A DNA stretch of 11,890 nucleotides from JAGNHB01 sp964436005 (lineage in GTDB: Bacteria; Acidobacteriota; JAAYUB01), in NCBI GenBank assembly GCA_964436005.1, contig CAYTBK010000121.1, positions 1 to 11,890 of the forward strand. The letters are read 5' to 3'. Positions 1 through 7,321 of this stretch are shown one piece after another; positions within the stretch are counted from its first letter, which is position 1, and the number at the start of each line of letters is the position of its first letter. The notes under the pieces are model-generated. The model was not told where the DNA came from, ran no database searches, and worked only from the letters and a program-made list of their open reading frames with translations. A program made the translations under genes and the position numbers.

Positions 1-1736
1 ACCATGGCCGTGGCGATGCGGGAGGCCGCGTCGCGCAGGGGGATGTGCTCGCCGTCGCAGTAGAAGGCGAAGCGGGGACGGTAGCGGATGGGCGAGAGGG
101 ACAGGTGGAACTCCGACAGCACCTTGGTGGACTCGCTGGTCTTGAGGGAGCCGGACTGGCGCTCGATGTTCTCCAGGGCCAGAAAAAGCCGGTTGACCTT
201 GGAGTAGGTGGCGCCGATGGTGATGAGCACGGAGATGGTGTTGAAAGTGGTCTTCTCGATCTGGATGTTGTGCTTGTTCAGCAGCAGGTGCTCGATCTCC
301 CGGTTGGTGTAGCCGGAGTTGGAGATGTCGATGGTCAGCTTGGTCTTGTCCAGGCGGAGCCCGTCGCCGCGCACCTCCTCGGCGATCAGGTCGTCGAGCC
401 CCAGGACCCGGAACTTCTTCAGGGAGTTGATGGAGGAGGTGAGGGCGTCGGCCAGTTCCAGCGTCCGCTGCAGCAGGGAGTACCCCTCCATGGCCATCTG
501 CTTCCGGGCCGCGTCCAGCGAAGCGATCATGGGGTACTGCGGTGAAGTAGAGGTGTGCATGTTGAAGTTTTCCTGGAAGAAATCGCGGATCTTCTCGAAG
601 TCCGGGTCCTTCACGTGGATCATGGAGGCCTGGGAGAAGGCGCTCATGGTCTTGTGGGTGGACTGGGTGGCGTAGTCCGCCCCCGCCGCCATGGCGCAGG
701 GGTAGAACTCCCGGTGGAAGTTGGCGTAGCCGAACCAGGCCTCGTCGACGATGACCTTGATGCCCCGCTTGTGCGCCTCCTCCACGATGTCGCGGATGTC
801 GTAGATCAGCCCGTCGTAGGTGCAGTTGGTCAGGATGAGGGCCTTGAGCTTCTTGCCCTCGCGCAGGGCCTTGTCCATGCCTTCCAGGATGCGCTTCTTG
901 GGCACGGGCCCGAAGATGCCGTACTTCTGGTTGACAGAGGGCATGAGGTACAGCGGCTCGGCGCCGGAGATGACCACGCCGTAGTGCACCGACTTGTGGC
1001 AGTTCCGGTCCAGCAGGATGGCCTCGCCCGGCTTGAGCAGGGTCTGGATGAGCACCTTGTTGGACGTCGACGTGCCGTTGGTGGAGAAGAAGGTGTAGCG
1101 GGCGCCGAAGGCCCGGGCCGCCAGTTCCTGGGCGTCCTGGATGACGCCGCGGGGGTCCATCAGGGAGTCGAGGCGGGGCACGCTGACCGAGATGTCCGAG
1201 AGGAAGAGGTTCGGGCCGAAGAACTGGTAGAAGTCCCGGGCGTACTCCGAGTTCTTCACCGAGTAGCCGGAGGCGTGGCCGGGCGTGTGCCAGGCGTCGT
1301 TGGCCTGGGCCGCGTACTCCACCAGGGCCTCGTAGAAGGGCGCCCGGTTCTTGCTGGAGACGATTTCCGTCCGCACGCGGCCGGCGATGTCCTCCCAGTC
1401 CTTCTCCTCCTTGTAGAAGTAGCTGTTGGTGCGCCCGCCCGTGGCCAGGTTCTGGCAGTCCTTCCGGGCGGTGAAGAGGAAGATGTTGACCTCCCACCGC
1501 AGTTCCTGGATCCGGGCGAACAACTCCTCGCCCTCCAGGCAGGCCTTGGACCTGGCTTCCAGCGGGATCCGCCACTCGGTCAGGACCGCCTGCACCGCCC
1601 CGTCCCGGACCAGTCGTTCCCGGGCCTCGTGCCAGGAGGAGGCCCCCACCACGTCCAGCCCGCGCTTCTTCAGCTCGCGCAGCTCTTCCTGGGCTTCTTT
1701 CGTTCTCGGGTTGATCAGCAGCACTTTGTAGCTCAT
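1..1736 (-). CDS. PLP-dependent Orn/Lys/Arg decarboxylase (3' end cut off by the window)
   Basis: The visible 578 N-terminal residues are a group III (prokaryotic ornithine/lysine/arginine) decarboxylase, a cytoplasmic enzyme that turns a basic amino acid into a diamine or agmatine and consumes a proton. Residues 1 to about 125 form the receiver-like wing domain. The PLP core follows: WHTPGH at 149-154, STNGTSTSNK at 218-227 (phosphate cup), DRNCHKS at 243-249 with the ring-stacking His248, DEAWF at 331-335 with the Asp that pairs with the pyridine nitrogen, and STHKTMSAFSQ with the Schiff-base Lys362, close to its position in E. coli LdcI. The start ATG has GAGGA 4 nt upstream. Family members are about 700-760 residues, so roughly a fifth lies beyond the left edge. 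It starts 38 nt after the epimerase gene and is probably the last visible gene of that operon. Substrate (Lys, Arg or Orn) cannot be told from this part. Confidence 0.93.
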   Translation of the reverse strand, partial: MSYKVLLINPRTKEAQEELRELKKRGLDVVGASSWHEARERLVRDGAVQAVLTEWRIPLEARSKACLEGEELFARIQELRWEVNIFLFTARKDCQNLATGGRTNSYFYKEEKDWEDIAGRVRTEIVSSKNRAPFYEALVEYAAQANDAWHTPGHASGYSVKNSEYARDFYQFFGPNLFLSDISVSVPRLDSLMDPRGVIQDAQELAARAFGARYTFFSTNGTSTSNKVLIQTLLKPGEAILLDRNCHKSVHYGVVISGAEPLYLMPSVNQKYGIFGPVPKKRILEGMDKALREGKKLKALILTNCTYDGLIYDIRDIVEEAHKRGIKVIVDEAWFGYANFHREFYPCAMAAGADYATQSTHKTMSAFSQASMIHVKDPDFEKIRDFFQENFNMHTSTSPQYPMIASLDAARKQMAMEGYSLLQRTLELADALTSSINSLKKFRVLGLDDLIAEEVRGDGLRLDKTKLTIDISNSGYTNREIEHLLLNKHNIQIEKTTFNTISVLITIGATYSKVNRLFLALENIERQSGSLKTSESTKVLSEFHLSLSPIRYRPRFAFYCDGEHIPLRDAASRIATAM

Positions 1737-1774
1737 TTTTTCCTCTTCGGTGATGGGTTCGGGCGCGGCTTCGC

Positions 1775-2650
1775 TCAGCGCGCACGCAGGGGGGCGAGGA
1801 AGAAGCCGCCGGAGCGGCACTCGCCCGGGGAAAGCCAGAGAAGGCCCTCCTTGTCTTCCAGTATACCCGAGGCGTCCAGCCGGTCGGCCACCCCGCACCA
1901 GGGCTCGACGCAGACGAACGGCGCCTCCGCCTTGGACCAGAGCCCCAGCCAGGAAAAACCGCCGATGCCGCAGAGGACGCCGTTCCCCGTGGCCGGGTTC
2001 CACAAACGCAGCATCCGCGAGCGGTGCCCCTGCAGGACCACGGCGCCCGGCGCAAACAGGGAGCGGCGCAGGGGAACGTGCCGCTCCATCTCGAGGAAGG
2101 TCTCGGTGGCGCCGGTGCGCAGGCCGTCGCGGAGGAGGTGGCGGGGAAGGGTTTCCAGCTCGTCGAAAAGCACCTCGTAGTCCTCGAAGGACTCCCCCTC
2201 CGCCAGCGGGCAGCGGAACCCCGGATGGAACCCCAGCGAGAACGGGGCCCGGTACTCCCCCGGGTTGGAGATCTCGTACGCCGCGCGCAGCCTCCGCCCG
2301 TCGAGGCGGTAGGCCACCTGCAGGCGGAAGGGGAACGGCCACTGCCGGAGGGTTTCCGGGCTCGAGGCCAGGCAGAAGGCGGCGGAAACGCCGTCCAGCT
2401 GCTGCACTTCAAACGTCGAGTCCCGCGCGAAACCGTGCTGGGGGAGCGTATACGCCTTGCCGTCCCGGAAGAAGCGATCGCTGGCGAGCTTGCCCACCAC
2501 CGGGAAGAGGATGGGGGAGGTGCGGTTCCAGTGGCGCCCGTCGGCCGGCCACAGGTATTCCATCCCCGCGGGCACGGAGCGCAGGGAACGCAACTCGGCC
2601 CCTTGCGCGGCGATCTCCACCTGGAGATGCTCGTTTTCCAGTTTCACCAT
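1775..2650 (-). CDS. Aldose 1-epimerase family protein (LacX-like mutarotase)
   Basis: The 291-residue product has the galactose-mutarotase beta-sandwich signatures: SPILFPVVGKL at 45-55, QHGFAR at 71-76, GFHPGF at 140-145 and CVEPW at 247-251. By analogy with GalM, His142 would be the general acid and Glu249 the general base that interconvert alpha and beta anomers of an aldose. The pattern is closest to the LacX-type subgroup, whose sugar substrates are mostly undefined. No signal peptide is visible, so it should be cytoplasmic. I chose the ATG at 2650 because GAGGG lies about 10 nt upstream, overlapping the pyk stop region, and homology starts at once with VKLENEHLQV; the longer open frame to 2716 lies inside pyk. 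It starts 13 nt after pyk, so the two are probably co-transcribed, and it may supply the right anomer to sugar catabolism. The exact sugar is unknown. Confidence 0.88.
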   Translation of the reverse strand: MVKLENEHLQVEIAAQGAELRSLRSVPAGMEYLWPADGRHWNRTSPILFPVVGKLASDRFFRDGKAYTLPQHGFARDSTFEVQQLDGVSAAFCLASSPETLRQWPFPFRLQVAYRLDGRRLRAAYEISNPGEYRAPFSLGFHPGFRCPLAEGESFEDYEVLFDELETLPRHLLRDGLRTGATETFLEMERHVPLRRSLFAPGAVVLQGHRSRMLRLWNPATGNGVLCGIGGFSWLGLWSKAEAPFVCVEPWCGVADRLDASGILEDKEGLLWLSPGECRSGGFFLAPLRAR

Positions 2651-2663
2651 GGCCCGGCCGCCC

Positions 2664-4712
2664 TCAGGACTTCTTCCGCTTGACGGACGTCCCCCGGGCA
2701 GCGGGGGGCTTCCCATCGGCCCCGGCCTCCGGCCGGTGCGCCCCTTCTTTCGGCTCCTTCCTGGCCTTCCGCTCCTTCCCGGCCGGACCCTCCCGCTTCG
2801 GACCGGCCTCCTTCTTCGGCCTGGCCTCCTTTCGGGGTTTGGCTTCCTTTTTCGGTTTTTCCTCCTTCTTCGGCTTCTTCCCGAAATCGAAGCGGGACAA
2901 GGGCCCCAGCTGGGTTTCGGCCTTCCGGCGCAGCTTCCGCATGTCGGTCAGGATGCGTTCCAGGAGAGTGATGGTCTTGTGGATGTGGGGCCCCTTGTTC
3001 AGCATGACGCACTCGGCCCGCTCGGCCACGGCGGCGTCGGTGATCTCGGCGCGGGTGGGAATGCCTTTCTGGGCGTACGTTTCCAGCACCTGCGTGGCCC
3101 ACACCACGGGCACGTGCGCGGCGTTGCACAGGCGAAGGATCTCCTCCTGGACCGGGGCGAGGTTTTCCCAGCCGCACTCCACGGCCAGGTCGCCCCGCGC
3201 CAGCATCACGCCGAGGGCCGGGTGGCGCATGGCGGCGAGCAGGATCGCCGGCAGGTTCTCGTAGCCCTGCCGGGTCTCGATTTTCAGAATGACGCCCGTC
3301 TTCTTCGCCTCGCAGTCCTTGAGCGCCTGCAGCAGCGCGAGGACGTCGTCGGGGGTGTTGACGAAGGACATGTTGACGATGTCCACCTTGCCCGCCATGG
3401 CGGCCAGGTCGGTCCGGTCCTTGTCCGTCAGCCCGCTGATCCGGAGCCGGGTGGCGGGCAGGTTGATCCCCTTGTCGGCGCCCAGCTTGACCATGTCGCC
3501 GCGGGTGCCCAGGATGTGCACGACGGCGCCGCCCTCCTCCTTCGACTCCACCTCGCCCTCGATCTTCCCGTCGTCGAACAGGATCGGGTCCCCCACGGCC
3601 AGGTCGTCAAGGATCTCCGGCGCCGTGCAGGGGACCCGGGCGAGTCGCAGGCAGCCGCCCTCCGCGTCGTATTCGGCCGGCGTCCCCGGGGCGCCGTCCG
3701 TGGACAGCAGCAGCCGGTCGCCGGCGTGCAGGACGATCCGCCGGTCCAGGGGAGGGATGCCGGCCGCCACGCTGGCCGCGATGCGCTTCCCTTCGCGCTC
3801 GACGTAGACCGGGGTTCCTTCCAGCAGGTAGACCGTCTCCGGGAAATCGACCGCCACGCGGCCGTCCTCCACCGCGGACACGGCGAACCGGCACCGCTTG
3901 CCCCGGGCGTCCACGAAGCAGAGGGAATCCCCCCGCTTCGCCTGGCCGACGAACTGGCCGTTGACCTGCACGGCGGCCTCGCCGTCCCGGGCAGTCGCGC
4001 CCTCCGCCAGGAAAACGGCCCGGGCGGGCGCCACGACCCGGCCCAGCACGTCCCGTTCGGGGTGCAGGTGCAACACCCGCGGCCCTTCCTCCAGGCTGCC
4101 GGTGCGGATCTTGGGGCCGCCGAGGTCCATGGCCACCCGGCAGTTCCGGCCCGTCTTCTTGCGGGCCCGCCGTACATGGGCGGCCATCTTCTGCCAATCC
4201 CCGGGGCCGTCGTGGGCGCAATTGATCCGGGCCACGTTCATCCCGGCCTCGGCGTAGCGGCGCACGAGGTTGTGCTGCTCGGCGGCTTCGGAAGGCAGGG
4301 TCACCATGATCCGGGTGGGGCTGCCCTTGATCTTCTTCCCGAACAGGGCCATGGTGTGGCCGCGGAAGATCCGCTCGGCCTCCCGCCGCGTCACCGGCGC
4401 CTTGCCGCCGGCGTCCTTCAGGCCGACCAGGCGACGCAGCATGTCCCGAGTGGTCATGAGGCCGTCCAGCACGTGCCCCTCCAGGTCGCCCATGCCGCAG
4501 AAGCCCAGTTGCGCCAGGTCGTTCTGGATGTGCCGAACCTCTTCCCCCGAGCGCAGCAGGTAGTAGTGAACCAGGTTGCGGGCGCTTTTCCGGAAAAGGG
4601 GATGCACGCCTTCCACCGCTTCCCTGAACTTCTTCTCTTCCTTCCGCAAACGGCGGCAGACCGCGTCGAGACGGTCGGCTATCTCCACGACCTGGTTCTT
4701 TTTCAATTTCAT
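2664..4712 (-). CDS. pyk: Pyruvate kinase-like protein with N-terminal helical domain and Lys-rich tail
   Basis: The 682-residue product is much longer than ordinary pyruvate kinase (about 470). Residues 1-128 are a helical, charged domain of the sort found in the cyanobacterial/plant pyruvate kinase-like (PKL) family. The barrel starts at about 132: NVARINCAHD (159-168) holds the ADP/phosphate residues Arg162 and Asn164, MDLGGPKIRTG (195-205) holds the metal-site Asp196, LKIET (476-480) the catalytic Lys477 and Glu479, ARGDL (505-509) the metal-site Asp508, and WATQ (538-541) the catalytic Thr540. An enlarged B domain occupies about 206-425. After the barrel VMLNKGPHI (569-577) replaces the canonical SGET motif, and the usual C-terminal allosteric domain is absent. 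Residues 612-682 are instead a Lys/Pro/Glu/Ala-rich tail. Lys201 sits where K+-dependent enzymes have Glu (Glu117 in muscle enzyme), which predicts K+ independence. It would convert PEP and ADP to pyruvate and ATP if active. GGAGGG precedes the ATG. It leads a pyk-epimerase-decarboxylase operon. Confidence 0.85.
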   Translation of the reverse strand: MKLKKNQVVEIADRLDAVCRRLRKEEKKFREAVEGVHPLFRKSARNLVHYYLLRSGEEVRHIQNDLAQLGFCGMGDLEGHVLDGLMTTRDMLRRLVGLKDAGGKAPVTRREAERIFRGHTMALFGKKIKGSPTRIMVTLPSEAAEQHNLVRRYAEAGMNVARINCAHDGPGDWQKMAAHVRRARKKTGRNCRVAMDLGGPKIRTGSLEEGPRVLHLHPERDVLGRVVAPARAVFLAEGATARDGEAAVQVNGQFVGQAKRGDSLCFVDARGKRCRFAVSAVEDGRVAVDFPETVYLLEGTPVYVEREGKRIAASVAAGIPPLDRRIVLHAGDRLLLSTDGAPGTPAEYDAEGGCLRLARVPCTAPEILDDLAVGDPILFDDGKIEGEVESKEEGGAVVHILGTRGDMVKLGADKGINLPATRLRISGLTDKDRTDLAAMAGKVDIVNMSFVNTPDDVLALLQALKDCEAKKTGVILKIETRQGYENLPAILLAAMRHPALGVMLARGDLAVECGWENLAPVQEEILRLCNAAHVPVVWATQVLETYAQKGIPTRAEITDAAVAERAECVMLNKGPHIHKTITLLERILTDMRKLRRKAETQLGPLSRFDFGKKPKKEEKPKKEAKPRKEARPKKEAGPKREGPAGKERKARKEPKEGAHRPEAGADGKPPAARGTSVKRKKS
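2784..2873 (-). repeat. Five imperfect 18-bp tandem repeats encoding a basic hexapeptide (pyk tail)
   Basis: Residues 614-643 of the pyruvate kinase-like protein are five consecutive hexads of the form Pro, Lys/Arg, Lys/Arg, Glu, Ala/Glu, Lys/Arg/Gly, the fifth being degenerate. On the plus strand they show as recurrent CTTCTT/CTTCCTT stretches. Such repeats usually expand and shrink by slippage or unequal crossing over. The encoded segment is highly basic and should be disordered. Confidence 0.8.
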
Positions 4713-4726
4713 TCATCCCTCCACGT

Positions 4727-4754
4727 AAAAAAATGGCCTGCCTCCCGGCAGGCC
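4727..4754 (-). terminator. Rho-independent terminator between the pseudopilin gene and pyk
   Basis: On the minus strand a perfect 8-bp stem (GGCCTGCC paired with GGCAGGCC, loop GGGA) is followed by A and seven T. It lies 51 nt after the pseudopilin stop. The T tract ends only 4 nt before the GGAGGG ribosome binding site of pyk, so it also lies in the leader of pyk and may act as an attenuator. Confidence 0.8.
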
Positions 4755-4805
4755 GCTGCAAACCTTGACGATTTCACGCAAACGGCAAGTCACGCGGCGA
4801 ACGCG

Positions 4806-5348
4806 TCACTCCTGGACGATGGTCAAGGCGCCGAAACGCCCGACATAGACGGAAAGCGTCGTCGTGTACCCCAGGCTCGACGACGACAGGGAGAGCTTGG
4901 GCGTGGCGATGGAGTTGTAGGTATTCGCCGGGGCCGCGGAATAATCGGAATTGATCACCCCGCTGGGCTCGAACATGATGACGTTCGTCCCCGTCGGCGC
5001 CGGGCTCTTGTACTGGCCGAAAGCCGGCGTGGACACCGTGATCTTGTTGTCCAGCTTGAGGTTGAGCGTTGGCATGCTTGAACCCGCGTCCGGCTGGGCG
5101 TTCCAGTCGTTGTCCGGGAAGACGCTGACCGTTTTGGTCGCCGTGTCGACTTTCACACAGTACGGGCAGTTCTGTGAGGTGGCCAGGTAACGCGCCCGGT
5201 GAACGGCCTGGGCGAAGATCTGCTGGGCGACGTTCACCCGGTTCTCCCCGGCGCTTCTCATGACGAAAGGGATCCCGATCACCAGCAGGACCCCGAAAAC
5301 GACAATGACCGCCAACATTTCCAACAGCGAAAATCCTCTTGGTCTCAT
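4806..5348 (-). CDS. GspH/FimT-family pseudopilin (type IV pilin-like protein)
   Basis: The 180-residue product starts with MRPRG|FSLLEMLAV, a class III prepilin signal: a short basic leader, the prepilin peptidase site after Gly5, Phe at mature position 1 and Glu at mature position 5, then a hydrophobic helix to about residue 29. The C-terminal part is Ser/Thr-rich beta sequence, with FEPSGVI at 126-132 and VYVGRFGALTI at 168-177, as in the GspH/FimT family. The protein should sit in the inner membrane and join a pseudopilus or type IV pilus tip. Cys61 and Cys64 form a CPYC pair that could make a disulfide outside the cytoplasm. I chose the ATG at 5348 because GGAGG lies 6 nt upstream; the ATG at 5354 touches the GGAGG. 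It stands alone: no other pilus, secretin or ATPase gene is in view. It starts 25 nt after rsmE and ends before a strong terminator. Confidence 0.88.
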   Translation of the reverse strand: MRPRGFSLLEMLAVIVVFGVLLVIGIPFVMRSAGENRVNVAQQIFAQAVHRARYLATSQNCPYCVKVDTATKTVSVFPDNDWNAQPDAGSSMPTLNLKLDNKITVSTPAFGQYKSPAPTGTNVIMFEPSGVINSDYSAAPANTYNSIATPKLSLSSSSLGYTTTLSVYVGRFGALTIVQE

Positions 5349-5372
5349 CGTCATCCTCCAGATATTTTTAAT

Positions 5373-5401
5373 ATTATAGCCCAGCAGCGGAAAAGGGAGA
5401 A
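5373..5401 (-). promoter_or_regulatory. Possible promoter for the pseudopilin gene
   Basis: On the minus strand a perfect TATAAT (5378-5373) overlaps the rsmE stop codon and stands out in this GC-rich sequence. The best -35 at a 17-nt spacing is a poor TTCTCC. It would start transcription about 18-20 nt before the pseudopilin ATG. The gene may equally be read from the nuoH-rsmE transcript. Confidence 0.3.
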
Positions 5402-6159
5402 GAGAAAAAGCTGGCACAGCCGGCAACGATCGCCAGTCCGGCGATGGCGGCCGTTTCGCTCCGGAGGGTGTGCGGCCCCAGGGAAAACCTTTCAAACCCT
5501 GCCGCATCAGCGGAATTGAGCTCTTCTTCGCTCCATCCGCCCTCCGGTCCGACCGCGAGGACGAACCGCCGGGCGGTCAAGGGGCGCTCCACCCGAAAGA
5601 GGCTGGCCATGGGCCGGCCGCCGGCGTGGAAGAGGAGGCGGGCATCCGGCCGGTCCCCCAGTCCCGCGAACCAGGCGCGCGCCCGCTCGGGGGCGCCGAG
5701 GACCGGGACGGAATTCCGGCCGCACTGCTTCAGGCTTTCCCGCATGATGCGCTCCCACCGCTCCCTTCTCTTCGCCACCGCTGCCGCCGGGTCTTTCAGG
5801 GACGTGTAGTCGGCGACCAGCGGCACGACCTCGCTGCCGCCGAGTTCGACGGCCTTCTGCACGACCAGGTCCATGAGTTCGAGCCGGAAGATCGACAGGC
5901 CCAGGACGAGGCACGGGAAATCGGCGGGCGCCTCGTGTTCCACCTGCCGCACGAGCACCTTCCCGGCCTCGGGGGACAGGGCGGTCAACACGCCCCGGCG
6001 GCGGCAGCCCCGCCCGTCGAAGCCCTCCACCTCGTCCCCCGGGGACAGGCGGAGAACCCGGGCCAGGTGGAAGGCGTCGTCAGCCTCCAACAGGACCTCT
6101 TCGCCGGCCTGCCCCTGCGCGAGAAACACCCTGACCACGCGACGGGAATGATTCTTCAC
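5374..6159 (-). CDS. rsmE: 16S rRNA (uracil(1498)-N3)-methyltransferase RsmE
   Basis: RsmE methylates N3 of U1498 in 16S rRNA of the assembled small subunit, using S-adenosylmethionine. The 261-residue product has the family layout: an N-terminal PUA-like RNA-binding region with HLARVLRLSPGD at 31-42, then a SPOUT domain with the trefoil-knot cofactor motifs LAVGPEGGWSEEEL at 201-214 and SLGPHTLRSETA at 226-237. QKAVELGGSEVVPL at 101-114 and SLKQCGR at 142-148 are also typical. Length matches the usual 240-260. I chose the GTG at 6159 because GGAGGG lies 7 nt upstream and the N-terminus then fits the family; the frame stays open to 6468 but that part overlaps nuoH. It lies 47 nt after nuoH and probably shares its transcript. 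Confidence 0.93.
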   Translation of the reverse strand: MKNHSRRVVRVFLAQGQAGEEVLLEADDAFHLARVLRLSPGDEVEGFDGRGCRRRGVLTALSPEAGKVLVRQVEHEAPADFPCLVLGLSIFRLELMDLVVQKAVELGGSEVVPLVADYTSLKDPAAAVAKRRERWERIMRESLKQCGRNSVPVLGAPERARAWFAGLGDRPDARLLFHAGGRPMASLFRVERPLTARRFVLAVGPEGGWSEEELNSADAAGFERFSLGPHTLRSETAAIAGLAIVAGCASFFSSPFSAAGL

Positions 6160-6182
6160 AGTTCGGCCCTCCGCTCGATGAC

Positions 6183-6207
6183 GGCGGCTCCCGCAGGGAA
6201 AGCCGCC
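6183..6207 (-). other. Intercistronic hairpin between nuoH and rsmE
   Basis: On the minus strand GGCGGC pairs with GCCGCC, enclosing an inner TCCC/GGGA stem with a 3-nt loop and a 2-nt bulge. It starts at the last base of the nuoH stop codon. No T tract follows, so it is not a standard intrinsic terminator; it could protect the nuoH 3' end or reduce read-through into rsmE. Confidence 0.5.
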
Positions 6208-7283
6208 TAGAGACCCGTCACCACGAAGGCCGTGACGAGGATGTTGGCCAGGGCCACCGGGAGAAGCATTTTCCAGCACAGGTCCATCATCTGGTCGTAG
6301 CGGAAACGGGGCAACGTCCAGCGCAGGGTGAGCTGCAACCAGCACAGGAAAAACACCTTGAAAGCATAGGCGCCCACCTGGGCCACGGACACCAGCCAGC
6401 CGGGCAGGGCCAGGGAGCCGCCCCAGGGGAACTCGAAACCGGCCGCGCCCAGCCAGGGGACCAGCCACCCGCCCAGGAAGAAATGGGTGGCCAGGGCCGA
6501 GACCAGGATCACCTCGATGAAGTCGGTCAGGAAGAACATCCCGAAGCGCATGGAGCTGTACTCCACGAAGTAGCCGATGATCTCCGACTCACCTTCCGGC
6601 AGGTCGAAGGGAACCCGCTTGCTTTCCGCCATTCCGGCCGACAGGAAGACCAGGAAGGCGACAGGCTGGAGGACGATGCCCCACAGGGGGAAAAAGCCTA
6701 ACACCAGCCCCGACTGGGCGGCCACGGCCCCCCGCAGGTCGAGGGTGCCGTAAACCAGCAGCGGCCCCACCAGCGAAAGGCCGAGGCAGACTTCGTAGGA
6801 GAGGGCCTGGGCCGCTCCGCGCAGGGCCCCCAGCAGCGAGTACTTGTTGCGGGAAGCGACGCCGGCCAGGAAGACGCCGTAGATGCCGAAGGCCAGGAAG
6901 GCGAGGATGAACAGCAGGCCGGCGTCCACGGGGACGGCCTGGAGCACGATGGTTTCCCCCCCCACCGTCAGGGTGTCGCCGAACGGGATGCAGGCGAAGG
7001 CCGCCAGCGCGCAGAAGGCGGAAACGAAGGGGGCGGCGGCGTGCAGGAAGCGGTTGGAGAAGGGCGGAACGAAGTCCTCTTTCAGGAACATCTTCAGGGA
7101 ATCGGCGATGATGTGGAACAGGCCCATGGCGCGGAACCCGAACACCGTGGCCCGGTTGGCCCCGAGCCGGTCCTGCATGAGGGCGCTCTGCTTCCGTTCC
7201 ATCCAGGTCAGCAGGGCCGCCAGGTTGAAGACGAAGCCGAAAACGAAAACCAATTTGGCAGACAGCGCCAGCCACTCGTTCAT
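6207..7283 (-). CDS. nuoH: NADH-quinone oxidoreductase subunit H (NuoH)
   Basis: NuoH is the membrane subunit of respiratory complex I that helps form the quinone site at the junction with the peripheral arm and takes part in proton pumping. The 358-residue product has eight or more hydrophobic segments and the family signatures: MERKQSALMQDRLGANR at 28-44, HIIAD then KMFLKED at 57-70, SRNKYSLLGALR at 144-155, SKRVPFDLPEGESE at 221-234, EYSSMRFGMFF at 241-251 and LPRFRYDQMMDLCWK at 324-338. Length is normal (about 320-360). The ATG at 7283 is preceded by GAGGGGAG. No other nuo gene is in the window: it is the first gene after a divergent promoter region and is followed by rsmE, not nuoI. A related subunit of a group 4 hydrogenase is less likely given the complete NuoH motifs. 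Confidence 0.94.
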   Translation of the reverse strand: MNEWLALSAKLVFVFGFVFNLAALLTWMERKQSALMQDRLGANRATVFGFRAMGLFHIIADSLKMFLKEDFVPPFSNRFLHAAAPFVSAFCALAAFACIPFGDTLTVGGETIVLQAVPVDAGLLFILAFLAFGIYGVFLAGVASRNKYSLLGALRGAAQALSYEVCLGLSLVGPLLVYGTLDLRGAVAAQSGLVLGFFPLWGIVLQPVAFLVFLSAGMAESKRVPFDLPEGESEIIGYFVEYSSMRFGMFFLTDFIEVILVSALATHFFLGGWLVPWLGAAGFEFPWGGSLALPGWLVSVAQVGAYAFKVFFLCWLQLTLRWTLPRFRYDQMMDLCWKMLLPVALANILVTAFVVTGL

Positions 7284-7321
7284 GCGAATCTCCCCTCGCC
7301 CATTTTCCGGTCCGCTTCCCC

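Noticed and set aside
555..2180. A 541-codon open frame on the plus strand
   Set aside because: It is antisense to the decarboxylase and epimerase genes, both of which have clear catalytic motifs, and its own translation shows no family resemblance.
2457..5081. An 874-codon open frame on the plus strand
   Set aside because: It runs antisense across pyk and the pseudopilin and epimerase edges, has low-complexity composition rich in Gly, His, Arg and Val, and no recognisable motif. It is a by-product of high GC third positions on the opposite strand.
5349..5507. Upstream extension of the pseudopilin frame
   Set aside because: It would put 53 residues before the prepilin leader and overlap rsmE; the peptidase site must be near the N-terminus.
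6160..6468. N-terminal extension of rsmE inside nuoH
   Set aside because: The extra 103 residues overlap nuoH in another frame and do not resemble the RsmE family, while the GTG at 6159 has a good ribosome binding site.
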